From NCBI GenBank assembly GCA_019916065.1, contig CM034241.1:19421541-19485540 (forward strand): 64,000 nucleotides of DNA. Reading direction: 5' to 3'. Below, piece by piece: positions 22,025-33,700 of this stretch. Position numbers and translations under genes: made by a program. The stretch's first letter is position 1; each line of letters starts with the position of its first letter. A model generated the notes under the pieces. That model had not been told where the DNA came from, made no database searches, and was given only the letters and a program-made list of their open reading frames with translations. The stretch is from Vitellaria paradoxa. Lineage: Eukaryota > Streptophyta > Magnoliopsida > Ericales > Sapotaceae.

Positions 22025-25000
22025 ATGGATCCACCACGTGAAGGAGGTTCAAGCACCAGACCCCTATGGTTTTACGGCACAAATTACTCTTACTGGAAGG
22101 CACAGATGTAAGCTCATCTTTTGTCTATGAATTATAAAGTCTGGACTTCTGTGGTTCAAGGATGGGAAGAACCAACATGCAAAGTTGACAGACGTATTGA
22201 GACAAGGCCTATTTTGACATAGACAAAAGCTAATCAAGAAAGCTCAGGATGGAATTTTAAGGGCTTGAGTGCTATATTTACGGCAGTCTATCCCAATGAG
22301 TTTTGCCGAATTTCAAGCTAGTGCACGAAAAGTCTGGTTAATTCTAGAAAACACATATGAAGGGAACGTACAAGTCAAGACATGCAAGCTTTAAAAGCTC
22401 ACATCTAAATTTGAACGTCTTAGAATGAATGAAGATGAGAGGTTTGATGATTTCTATGTTTGACTGAGCCATGTTGTCAACTCCTACCACCCATCCCTGA
22501 ATACAAAGTGGTACATAAAATTTTACGTTCTCTTCGCAGCACCTCTAATTCCAAAGTTACAACTATTGAAGAAGTCAGGGATGTGAATTCCATGAAAATA
22601 GAAGATCTTGTGGGATCATTTCAAATCTACGAGGTGAACATGCTTAAACACCGAAAATCCACAAAGGGTGTTGCTCTCAAGACTGTAAAGGAGCAAGATG
22701 AGGAGGAAGTATCTAATAAAGAATTGGCTTTATAGCAAAGAAATTCATGAGATATGTGAAGAAAGAGAAAAAATCTATGTTCAACAAAAACAATAAGGAG
22801 TCAAACTATGAGAATGATAATTTTGAGGACGAATTCAACAACGATCTTCAAGCAGCATATAATGCACTCTTTGCAGAACACTGTGATCTGAAGAAACAAA
22901 GACAGACACAACATTCTAGAAACTATGAACTTAGAAGTGAAAAAGATGCCTTGAAAAGCAAAAATGAAAACTCGCAGATAAATTGTCTTCTTTTGAATCT
23001 GATAAAATTTCTCAATCTCAAAGTGCAGAAAAATTCAAAGAAAAACTAGGGGAAAAGAACAAGAAAATTGAAGAACTAGAGAAGATAATTGAAAATTTGT
23101 ACACAAATATCAATGAATTGAAAGAAAAAATAAAGAATGATGAGAAGATAATTGAGAAGATGAATTCTAGTTCCAACAAGATTGAATAAATTTGGAGCAA
23201 ACAAAGGTCACATGGAGACAAATCAGGACTACACTATTCTGGTGAGAAGTGTACAATTGCATCATCATCAACCTCTCCAAAAGCTCCAAAGTCTTGCCCA
23301 CAATCTGCTACAAAAAGTGTTCCTAAACCTGCTGTTGGTCCAAAATCACTTTCAAAATCTACTGCACCACCAAATAGGAGTTATCAAAAGTTCAACCATT
23401 ATCAATATCCTCCTCCCATGGTGAAAGGTAAACGTTTTACTAAATCCCAACCCTTTATATCGTATGTCACCATTGTGGAATGAAAGGTCATATCTACCTC
23501 AATTGTCACAAACTCTATGGACTCCCTTTAAATTACGTGAAACATTTTTCAAAAAATCCTAATCCTAGAGTTCCGGTGACAAATAGGTTTCAAGTCTTTA
23601 CTAATCCTTCCAAAAATACTTTTGAAAACTCACGTCATTTTTAAAAACAAAAAAATTTAAACATTCAAAAATACAAAAATATAAAATTTTCAAAGAAAAA
23701 GAATTCAAACAAAACCAAAGATGAGAAAATCCCTATCAAGTCTTCTTTTCAAAAAACCAGGGCTATATGGATTAAAAAATCAGATTTAAATTGTTTTGTC
23801 TCACAAACAGCCCTTAAAGCTTTGAATTCTAACATGTGGTATCTTGACAGTGGATCTTCAAGCCACATGAGTGGAATTAAGTCTTTGTTTTCAAAACTTG
23901 AAACCCATCAGGGTGGTATGGTGACATTTGGTGATGGCAGCACATCACAAGTAGAATGTCAAGGTGAGATTAAGTTCTCTATTTTCAAATGTTAAAAAAA
24001 TGTTTTAGGGACTTAAGGCGAACTTTATCAGTATCAATCAATTGTGTGATGCCGACGACGATGTCCAATTTTCTAAAAATGAATGTAATATCTTTAATAA
24101 AAAGGGGCAACCAATCTCGCAACATGTTCAAATTTCTAACAATTGCTATAGGGTAGCAAATTCTGAAGGTTTTATTTATAATTCTGCAACCTTAGATGAG
24201 ACAAAATTGTGGCATCAAAGACTTGGACACATGAACTATAAAGACTTGCACAAATTATCCAAGTTTGAACTTATCATGGTATACCCAAACTTGAAAAGCA
24301 TAAAAAAAGTGTGTGTGGTCCATGTCAATTAGGAAAGAAAGTAAAAAATGTCCATAAAAAGACCAAATCTATTAGAACTTCAAAACCTCTTGAACTTGTT
24401 CACATGGATTTAATGGGAGCCACATGCACAAAGAGTCTTGGTGGTAGGCAGTATATTTTTGTTGCTGTAGATGACTGCACTAGGTTTGCATGGGTTAATT
24501 TTTTATGTGAAAAATTTGATACCGTTGAAGCTTTTAAGTCATTATGTTTCAGAATACAGCAAGAAAAGTAGCGTACAATTAGATGCATCACAAGAATCAG
24601 AACTAACCATGGAAGAGAGTTTGAGAATTAGAAGTATGTCGATTTTTGTGATGAAAATAGAATTAAGCACGAGTTTTCAGCGCCAAAGACTCCCCAGCAG
24701 AATAGAGTTGTGGAAAGAAGAAATAGAGTTCTACGATACATGGCACGTTCGATGCTGCATGGAAAGTAACTTCCAAAGAAGTTTTGGGCGTACACACTAC
24801 ATGTTACATAGCAAATAGGATATATCTTCATCCTGGTACTTCAGAAACACCCTATGAGCTGTGGAGCGGTAAAAAGCCCAATGTTAAGTCTTTTTGAGTT
24901 TTTTTACAGTAAGTGCTTCATTCTCAAGGATAAAGAAAATCTTGGTAAATTTGACTTCCGAAGCGATGAAGGAATCTTCTTGGGCTACTCTACTACTAGT

Positions 25001-28000
25001 CATGCATTTCGTGTTTAAAACCTGAAAACTTCTTCAATGATAGAATCCATTAATGTTATTGTTGATGACAATTCTAACTCCAATGTATTTCAACAGGTGG
25101 AAGAAGATGATGGTCCTATGGTAGATACTGAAGAAATACCTGAAAAAGTTGAAGAAGAGGATATTGGAGTAAGAAAAGGTGAACACCATGATCTTGTTGA
25201 TACATCTAAGCAGTTAGAGCCTTCATCTAGAGTGAAACTGAATCACCAAGCCAGTCAAGTCCTTGGAGAGGTAACTGATAAACTGAAAACACGCAGGCAA
25301 TTACGGAATGAGGGAACTTATGTGTGTTATGTTTCATCAATTGAACCTAAAAATGTAAAAGAAGCCTTACTTGATGATAATTGGGTAAATGCAATGCATG
25401 AAGAGCTAAATCAATTTGTTAGGAATGATGTGTGGACCTTAGTGCCTAGACCTACTCACACTAATGTTATTGGAACTAAATGGATATTTAAAAACAAAAG
25501 TGATGAGTTTGGTAATGTCATTAGAAATAAAGCTAGACTTGTTGCCTAAGGTCACACTCACATGGAGGGTGTTGACTTTGATGAGACTTTTGCACCTTTT
25601 GCTTGTCTTGAATCCATTAGATTACTTTTGGCCATTGCATGTTACTTGAATTTAATCTTTATTAAAGGGATGTCAAGAGTGCAATTTTGAATAGATTTCT
25701 TAGAGAAGAGGCTTATGTAGAGCAAACTAAAGGATTTGAGGATCCTAAGTTTCCTAACCATCTGTTTAAACTGAAAAAGGCTCTTTATGGTTTGAAACAA
25801 ACATCGCATGCTTGGTATGAGAGACTCACTGCCTTCTTACTTGAGTCTGGTTTTGTTCGTGGGAGTGTAAACAAAACTTTGTTTATTCGCACCAATTCTA
25901 AGCAATCTCTAATTGCACAGATTTACATTGATGACATTGTGTTTGGAACTACATGTGAAAAATATGTTGTTGAATGTTGGGAAATTGACGTCTACTCAAT
26001 TTGAAATGAGCATGATAGGTGAATTAAACTATTTCCTAGGTCTCCAAGTCAAACAGAAGGATGACGGAATTTTTATTTCCCAATCCAAATATGCTAGAGG
26101 CTTAAGGAAAAAGTTGGGTCTCTCTAATGCTAAACATACTAGAACTCCTATGAGCACAAGCACTAAACTTCACAAGGATCCCAATGATAAAAGTGTTGAC
26201 CAGACCATGTACAGGAGCATGATAGGAAGTCTGTTGTATCTTACATCTAGTAGACCTGACATTGCATTTAGTGTAGGTGCATGTGCTAAATATCAGTCTG
26301 ATCCTAAAGAATAACACTTGCATGTAGTTAAGAGAATCATAAAATATGTCAACAGTAAACTAGATTTTGGGATTTGGTTCACCTGTCATACCAATCGTAA
26401 TCTTGCGGGATTCTCTAATGCCGATTGGGCAGATAGTGTAGATGATCATAGGAGCATTTCCGGTAATTGTTTTTATGTTGGTAATAATTTAGTCTCATGG
26501 CATAGTAAGAACCAAAATTCCACGTCTTTATCCACGATGGAGGCTGAATATATTGGGGCTGGAAGTTGTTATTCCCAACTCTATGGATGAAGCAAATGCT
26601 TGCTGACTATATAGGTTGGAACAGGGCACCGTTACATTTTTTGGTGACAATATGAGTGCCATAAGCATTTCTAGGAATCTTGTCTTGCATTCTTGCACCA
26701 AACATATAGATATTAGGTGATTAGCATGCATTATTGTACAATTATACATATATTGAGCATGCTAATTATGAATTTACAGTTATTATTGGCGATGTGTTAG
26801 CATGATTATCTCATTTCCATGCATTCTTAGTGTGTGTATATTTCAGGTGATATAATATGGTGTTTTTGGCCCAAACAACACCAAGGTTGCATGTGAGGAG
26901 GAGCCAAGGTAAGCCAAAATAAAGAAAGTGCAAGAAGAGTCCAAAGACTCCCAAGACTTCTTCAACTTCCCAAGAGCCATCCCAAGGCATAAGATCGACT
27001 ACCATGGGTGCCAAGGAGAAGGAAGTGGTTTGAAGTTCAAAATAGTTGAAGTGGTGTGCGGTTGAAGTTCCAACTCAACACCCTCTCAGTTTTCCAGCCA
27101 TAACTTTTTCGTCACAAGTCAAAATGGTACCATTCTTTTTGGGTTAGAAACAAGACTTGAAGGGCTACAACTTTCGTGTTTTAGCCAAAGCCCAAATCAA
27201 TCATCTTGAGGGTCAAAATCGTATTGGAAGTCAGGGACAGAAAGCTGTCAAAGAAGAACTATTCACTGTAGTTGCAGACGGGCGCCCCACATCAACAATG
27301 GGCGCCCCACAGGTGTCATGGGCACCCCACTATTCATCAGATGGGTGCCCACCGAGAGCATGATTTAGGCAGAACTCAGCATGGGCACCCCACTTTGGCT
27401 ATGGGCGCCCCACACCTACCCTTGGGCGCCCATGATGTCTTTTCTAGTACACGTTCAGAATGAGGTTTTGAGTTGAAATTTACCTTTATGCCCTCGAATT
27501 ATGTAATGATATAAAAGGGAAACTTCCTGATGTACTCAGGGAGTCGAAACCCTACGCACTTCTTCTCTTTTCTTAGTTTAGTTTAGATTAGGGTTAAGGT
27601 TTTGATTTCACTTTGGATTGTTCAAGCTTTCTTTTATCTTTGTATTAAGATTAATCTGTAAGTTCTACTTGTTACTTCATTTGAATTAAAGTTTTACTAT
27701 TCTCTATAGCTTTGTCTGTTATTTTTGCTTCGTAATACTTCGTAGTCTTCGTTTGTGATTGAATTGTTTTCGAACCCGCTTTAAACCTTTTCAATCTATT
27801 TCGTTTTTGGGTTTTGTTGGATGATAAAGATGTTTTTCTTTTCGAATTGCTTCGTCCAAGTTTTAGCTATGCTAGGCTAGGGCTTTTCTTGGTTTTAACC
27901 TAATATCGTAATGAAATCGAAGGTCTTGGATTCGGATAATGCAAAGTGAAATGGATTTATTTTCTTTTGAATGACAACATAATAATTGTAATTCTAGGTT

Positions 28001-28766
28001 AAATTTCGAAAATGAAAACCTGTGATACACTTGATCTCTACTTACACTAGCGTGAATTGGAGATCAATTCCATGTCCCGGTGATTTCGAACAGGACTTCA
28101 AAACCCTGGAATCATAGTTTATTTATGAAATAAGGTTTTCTGAATCTTCCGGCCTAATCTTACATGTGTAAAGATTAGGTTGAGTTAATTACATATTCAA
28201 GTTCAAGTCTTCGAGGACATTACAAGACTAGGTTAAAGCCAAGTATTTTCATTCACTTAATTGTTAAGCACAATTCACATCATTTGTTAATTTTTCAAAT
28301 TGGTTCTATTCTTAGTGTTTTCATTTTGTTAGTTTAACTTGTGTTTTTAAATGTTCAAATCATCTTTTCAATTACATTCAAATCATCCGTTCAATTACCT
28401 ATTCGAAAACTCCAAAAAGATTTTCATCTTTTCTTTTTTTAAAACTTTGGCAAGCATTTTCAAAATTAAGTTTTCCAACACTTAGGCACCCACTTGCTCC
28501 TTGTGGAAGATGACCTAGGACTCACCTAGACTAAACTCAACTTACCTTTTATACTTGAGAGTGAGCCACTACCAAATTAGAGAGCGGTCATTAGGTATCA
28601 TTTCATTAGAGAGCTAGTTAAGGAGAATGTGATTACATTGGAGCATTTGAAAACTGAAAATCAGCTAGCTGAACTTTTTACAAAACCCCTAGACGCCCTT
28701 CGCTTTGAACCTCTTAGGAAGCCTTTGGGTATTTGTGTACATAATTTATTTATTGTTTTAATATAA
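22025..28766 (+). pseudogene. Element F gag-pol polyprotein (broken, interrupted by LTR G)
   Basis: The ATG at 22025 opens MDPPREGGSSTRP then WFYGTNYSYWKAQM. Gag continues with KILRSL and MKIEDLVGSFQIYE (22530-22640) and a lysine/glutamate-rich coiled-coil (~22850-23190). The knuckle CHHCGMKGHIYLNC is at 23465-23506. Protease has YLDSGSSSHMSG near 23840. GAG-pre-integrase reads LWHQRLGHMNYKDL, followed by CGPCQLGK. Integrase begins ELVHMDLMG near 24400, and its later part is frameshifted. RT has WIFKNK near 25480 and YIDD near 25923. RNase H has SNADWADS and MEAEYIGA, then is split at 26717 by LTR G. It resumes at 28591 with YHFIRELV and AELFTKPL, ending at TAA 28764-28766. Many stops and shifts. 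Confidence 0.85.
26718..28590 (+). mobile_element. Solo LTR G inside element F RNase H
   Basis: 1,873 bp from TGATTAGCATGC to GAGAGCGGTCA, flanked by perfect TTAGG duplications (26713-26717 and 28591-28595). Removing it and one duplication restores the reading of F's RNase H across the junction. It has canonical TG...CA ends, a TATA box (ATATAAAAG, 27509-27517) and no second copy or coding sequence, so it is a solo LTR. The closing part (CACTTGCTCCTTGTGGAAGA near 28490) resembles LTR ends of the Athila/Tat gypsy group. A cluster of GGGCGCCCC words lies at 27279-27440. Confidence 0.85.
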
Positions 28767-29822
28767 AATATAGGAGTTCATTATTTATTTTGGAGATATT
28801 TTACAACTTCTATCTCTTTATATATACATTAAATCATTTACCTAATAACTTGCAATGAATAAATAATTCATACTCCCATGTAAATTGAAAGAGTGTTTTG
28901 ATAAACTTTGCCATAATTTTGATGTACTTCTTTAAACTCTTGGCTGATTTTCCATATAGCTTTTCCTTCGTAGATCTTAAATTACTGTTTGATGTGTTTA
29001 AAAAATGTTGAGGAGCCTCCTTGATTAAAAAAAAAATTCCTATCCTGGAAAGGATTACCGGTGGGACTAGTAAAAAGCCTTTTAATGACTCGTTGATTGT
29101 TAAGGGAAAAGCTATCTACCCATAAATGTGTGAAAGCTGTCAAGACCTTGAAAGGGATATGATATGTTTAAAAAAAAAAAATGGCTCTCAATTCATTTAG
29201 TGCATCAAATGTAATATTCTGATCTAGTGATTACTTGAGGGGGAGCAGATATACTTAATTAATCATAATCACACACATACACAAGCATTTTCTTTCAATT
29301 GTATGGCTTAATTCATCTCATGACGCAGACTTGGAGATTTATCTGGGGAGATGAATTTTTGTTCATTTAACTTTATAAAGCCTGGGTGATTGGTTTACAT
29401 ATATTGACATGGGTGAATTAAAATTTCTTTAACTCATTTTAATGAATTTTTCTATTTTTCTTGTGTTCCAAATATTTCTCAATTTTGTACAAAAAATTGG
29501 CCTTAGCAAATTCTTCCCGAGAGCATCACAGGGAGGGTGTTGGGAGTGCACCCCCTCGGGTAGGTGGTGCACCAAGGGCACTGGGAGCACGAGTGTGCGA
29601 CCCCACCCCCACCTAAATAAGGGCTTCAATTAGCAGTGATCTTCATTTTGTATGAGCCTCAACTTTGCACCCACGACCATCCAGCTTCCTTCTCTTCAAT
29701 TTGTATGCATGCATGCATTTTAGGTGAGCTTTGTTACTCCTTGTCCATATTTTTGTTCCTAAATCTCTCTTTCATGCATAATAGCCTATTTTTGCATTAT
29801 CGTTGGTATATTTTCTGGAAAA
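28767..29822 (+). other. Element F spacer with internal polypurine tract
   Basis: About 1 kb between the end of pol and the extra ORF. It contains GAGGGGGAG (29237-29245), like the tracts that precede LTRs elsewhere in the window. Sireviruses are known for repeated polypurine tracts and spacer sequence in this position. A GC-rich patch at 29520-29610 precedes the extra ORF. No coding domain seen. Confidence 0.6.
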
Positions 29823-30979
29823 ATGTTTAAAAGAAATAGAACAAGGTCCGCATCTTCATCTAGAAATCAGTTTCTAAATCAAAATGAATTTTGCACTTTG
29901 TTTTCAAAAAGACCTATTTTACTTGAGCGAAAAATGGACCTAAATGATTTTCCACTGATCCGCCCATTGTTTACTCGGTTGGGTTAGGAGTCAATCATAG
30001 ACATTTCTGCATCGGTGTCTGTTAAACTGGTCCATGAATTTTGTGCTAATTTCTATGAAACAAATTTTGAAAATGCCATTCTTAAGACATTTGTCAATTG
30101 TGTCCACTTTGTTGTTACTCCTGATATCATTGCATCCATACTAGGCATTGAGCGTCCTAGTCTGACTAATAGACCTACTCCTTTTTACCCCAAACAAGAT
30201 GGTACTTCACCCACCAAATAAGAACTGACCAACATCTTTAGTGTTCTAAATGATTCTCCACCTTGGAGGGGTGAGACATATGTGCATGGTCATCTTAAGA
30301 TTGATCATCGCATGCTAAATATGTTTGTGTCCGTATCTATTAACCCCACCTCACATTACTCGTCACACTTCGTCGTGGACGTGTCATGTATGCCATCCTC
30401 ATGGGTCTTAAGTTTGATCTGGCACTCTTCGTTTTTCGCCTGATGCTCACTTCACATCAACTTAGGTGCACTAAAGATTCCTTGCCCTTTGGTGTCTTAG
30501 TCACTAAAATCATTCAGGCAAATCAAATTGAATTGCCATCCTCTAGACTCACACCACAGCCCACCTCCATTACCCATCTCACTACATGCAAGTCGGTTAG
30601 TCAGGCTGTGGATGATACTCTTGATAATCTTGGTGTTGTTGAGTCTAATTGTAGCACTCGACCATACACAAAGAATTCCACGTCTCTATCACTACTTAGA
30701 CTTAAGAGGGAGATTGAGAATACACGCACCGATCAGACAGCAATTAATGGGCGCTTGGACACTATTGATGAGAGCATCAAGGCGCTGACAGAGTTATACA
30801 CCACCCAGTTCCAGTCCTTGCACTGACAGATCGACAATTGGGGTGCCTTCCAAGATGAACTGCCACATGATGATGATGATAATGACAATGACACAGGATT
30901 TGATGGCGACTCATTTGAAGGTGGTGACGGTGCTACTGGTAGTGGTGGTGGATATGATGACAGGAGTGGCTTCTTTTGA
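29823..30979 (+). pseudogene. Element F extra 3' ORF in the env position (broken)
   Basis: The ATG at 29823 gives MFKRNRTRSASSSRNQ. A first in-frame TAG comes soon after PLFTRLG. The next part, LVHEFCANFYETNFENAI then VVTPDIIASILGIERP (30015-30221), resembles the plant transposon-associated domain often found in genes downstream of pol. After frameshifts the frame resumes at 30386. A predicted helical stretch (LKREIENTRTDQTAING) is followed by a very acidic, glycine-rich C-terminus (DDDDNDND) ending GFF and TGA at 30977-30979. I see no signal peptide and no clear transmembrane segment. Env-like is therefore only a positional name and I do not infer membrane fusion. Three or more lesions make it a pseudogene. 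Confidence 0.65.
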
Positions 30980-31236
30980 TCTGATGTGGATATGTTCTTA
31001 AATGTCATTTACATATCAAAAAGAGGGAGTAACTTGGGTTATTGTAATATTTTCTTATGACTTGACTTTTTAGACTTTATATCTATTGTGATAAACATAT
31101 GTTATCTTTTTGTGTTATATATATGTCATTTTCTTTCCTTATTTTCTTTCCACATGGTGCCTTGATGTGTGTTCCAATAGGGTGCAGAATTTTGAATTTA
31201 ACTTAAGTTTTGATATGGAATTGCCAAGGGGGAGAT

Positions 31237-32037
31237 TGTAAAGTTTTAAATGTGGTAAATCTATTCAAAATTTTAAATTAAATACGGAAAGCTGGGGTGT
31301 TTCCAAAAATAATATGGAAAGATATGGAGAATTCCTAATTGAAGATGAAGACGAACTAGGTTTCCAAACGACTACACAATTCAAATTCAAGTCAAGAAGC
31401 TAAGCGAACACAATCATACTTGGACAAGGAGTTGTTAACAAAGACACGAGAAAAATAGTACACCTCGTAGGCTGGGCGCGAGGAGCACGCAGCTACGCCC
31501 AAGGCCCGCTGGGAGCATCGTGTTCGCCCTTTTCATTACTTGATTCTTGTATGGTCAGTAAGCTGATGGATGGATGCACGAGGGTTCGACCAAATGGCGC
31601 AGGCACGATGCATGGTGCTCGAGGGATCAAGCTATGTAATTTCTGAACGTAATTGTTTCCTATTTTGCCAATTTAGGACAATCTTTTGTCACTCCATAAA
31701 TATATACCCAGACTTAATGAAACATAGAACAAGGATATATTATAGAGACCTAGAGAGAGTTTATTCTTGTGAGCTTAAGTGTCTTTCTCTAGATTTTTAT
31801 TGTTTCTTCTTAACTTTCTATGTGAGACAAAAAGCCCACTTATAGGGTTTGTCGAGTGAGTCGAGTAAAATTTACGAAAGAATTTATGCAAGTGAGTCAT
31901 AGTGAATTCAAGCAGGATCTTGTAACCCATCGATAGTAGAATTTCAATTGAGGTTTTTCTCCCTGTGAGAGGGTTCCCTTGTAATTTTCCGGTGTTATTA
32001 TTTTTGCTGTGTGTGGTTACTTTGTTCGAAATTTTCA
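31237..32037 (+). repeat. Element F 3' LTR
   Basis: 801 bp, opening TGTAAAGTTTTAAATGTGG right after the polypurine tract and ending AAATTTTCA. It matches the 5' LTR along its full length with scattered, mostly transition-type differences. Its GC-rich block (GGCTGGGCGCGAGGAGCACG) is at about 31470. Confidence 0.9.
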
Positions 32038-32346
32038 AGCTATAACCCAGCCACCTATACAGGTAGCTGTTAGCAGTCCTTTTAACCTCCTCAAAAGTAA
32101 CCATATTCCTTGCTAAGTCCTTATGGTGCACACTCCCCAAATCAACCAACAAAAGCAAAAAGGAACTACTCACCAAGCCTTCATTTTCTTTACAATGATC
32201 TTGGTGCCCCACCAAATCTAAAACACATATTTAACCTATTCGGAAGGACCCAAGCCATTGCTTGTTCTTGTTTAATTACCTCACTCCAAGATAAAAGCTC
32301 AAATGAAAATTCAGATTATAAATTCAAATTTAAAGAAAATGTTAAG
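32038..32346. other. Non-coding sequence right of element F
   Basis: Starts with AGCTA, the right target duplication of F. The open frame on the minus strand across 31775-32215 mostly runs through F's LTR and shows no domain. Nothing else identified. Confidence 0.5.
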
Positions 32347-33700
32347 TGAGGTAAATCAAGACAAGTTTTCCCCCAAGTGCAAGGTGTGGTTGAAGCACAA
32401 AATAACTGGTAAGTCCCAGGTCATTTCCACAGGGATCTAGGGAGTAATGAAGTGAATGACTCTAATGGAGATTAATTTGGCAAAACACAACTCACAGAAA
32501 AATGTAAAATAGAAAATTAAAATCTGATTTGGTTGGTTGATGATTTTGAACTAACTTTCCAAAAGCAAAGTGAATTTAAACTAAAAGATTAAGTGATTAA
32601 AAAGGTTGAGCAAGGCAAGTTTAATACCAATCCAAATGAATTTCAAGTGCCAAGAGCTTATAAATTTACCAAATCAATTTGTACTGATTTTTGAGAAAAT
32701 TAATTTCAATTGAAACAAACCATGGATTAAACACTCAATGTGCATGACCTATTTTAAGGACAATAGGAGTTCTAATTCTAGCAACCCACATACAACAATG
32801 TCATGAGAGTTCTAAGTTAAGCAACACCTATGAACTCATCAATAGGATATACAAAGTTGGATTAATCGGGTCTTGAATCAATGAGTTCTAAGACACCCAG
32901 CTGCAAATTGACTTGATAACCATAAAAACTCAAGGAAAATCCATGAAGTTCGGCCACTTGAGATTCATTGGAAGGGCATTACCCTTGCCTTGGCTCAAGA
33001 AAACTTAGCCGAGCATGTTGAAAAGAAGAAAAACAGAAATGAAAATCTGATTCAAAGACATTACAATCTGAAATTGAAAGTTTAATGGATTTAGACTTGA
33101 AAATCTGATTACAGAAATTAGAATGAATTCAATGTGTAAATCTCCAAAACTCCAATGCTGAATTAAAATTCCAATATAAAACTCTGAACTCTCAATGAAA
33201 AACTCTCCAAAAACTCTATCTACGAAATCTCAATTTCTTCCCCAGCAAATGCTCTCTGTTTTTGTCGCGTGGGTCTCCTCCACTTCTTTCTTCCTTCTCT
33301 CTCCTATATCTTTTTCTCTCTCCTCTAACCGAATGTTCCCTTCATGATGGCTTCTTCTCTCTCCTATATCTTTTCCTGATTTGCCCTCCCTGGATTGCAG
33401 GTTACATCACGTGGGGAAGTTGGGGTCACATGGAATTCGTTGCTGTGAAGAAGCTCATATTCGAATACAGTAAACCCATATTCGAATACGATCCCCTGCT
33501 GCAGAAATTTCCAGAATAGTGATTCTGATCTCTTTGCACTGATTTCAACTGAATTTTCTTCTTCTTCTGAAATAGCTTCAATCATTTGATGTGTTGTGCA
33601 GCATGCTTTCTTCTCAACACCCTCAATGTAGCTCAATTTCTTGTTCTTGTGATGGAAATCAACACACATTCCACTTTGGAGATATGGAGATGAAATCTGC
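32347..33700 (-). repeat. Athila-like LTR remnant J
   Basis: CCCAAGTGCAAGGTGTGGTT, then GAAGCACAAAATAACTGGTA and a phrase about fixing the dose of stop (TTTCCACAGGGATC) at 32372-32440 closely parallel 62995-63055 in the LTR of element I (AAGTGCAGGGTGTCT, GAAGCACAATACCGG, TGTCCACAGAGAG). Further right, CT-rich sequence (33240-33380) and a pair of ATTCGAATAC words (33462-33490) parallel the other LTR's layout. No PBS or coding sequence adjoins it, so it is a solo or broken LTR, minus-oriented like element I. The left edge at TGAGG and the right edge are approximate; no target duplication was found. Confidence 0.55.

Larger units (their letters stand above)
21171..32037 (+). mobile_element. Ty1/copia element F, Sirevirus (SIRE)-like, with env-position ORF
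   Basis: A 10.9-kb element, 9.0 kb without the nested LTR G, with LTRs of 802 and 801 bp. A degenerate PBS (TTGGTGTAGAGTAGG) follows the 5' LTR. Then come a long gag with a coiled-coil stretch, pol, a ~1-kb spacer with an internal polypurine tract, an extra ORF and the final tract AAGGGGGAGA (31226-31235). Target duplications AACTA (21166-21170) and AGCTA (32038-32042) differ at one base. Gag opening MDPPREGGSSTRP, large LTRs and the additional 3' ORF match Sireviruses. Both LTRs are well diverged and the coding parts are decayed. Confidence 0.88.

Noticed and set aside
23018..23221. Minus-strand frame rich in Phe, Ser and Ile
   Set aside because: Antisense of the Lys/Glu-rich coiled-coil in element F gag.
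27279..27440. CRISPR-like regular repeat array
   Set aside because: The words are short, vary in sequence and spacing, and lie inside a plant LTR with TG...CA ends and a target duplication.
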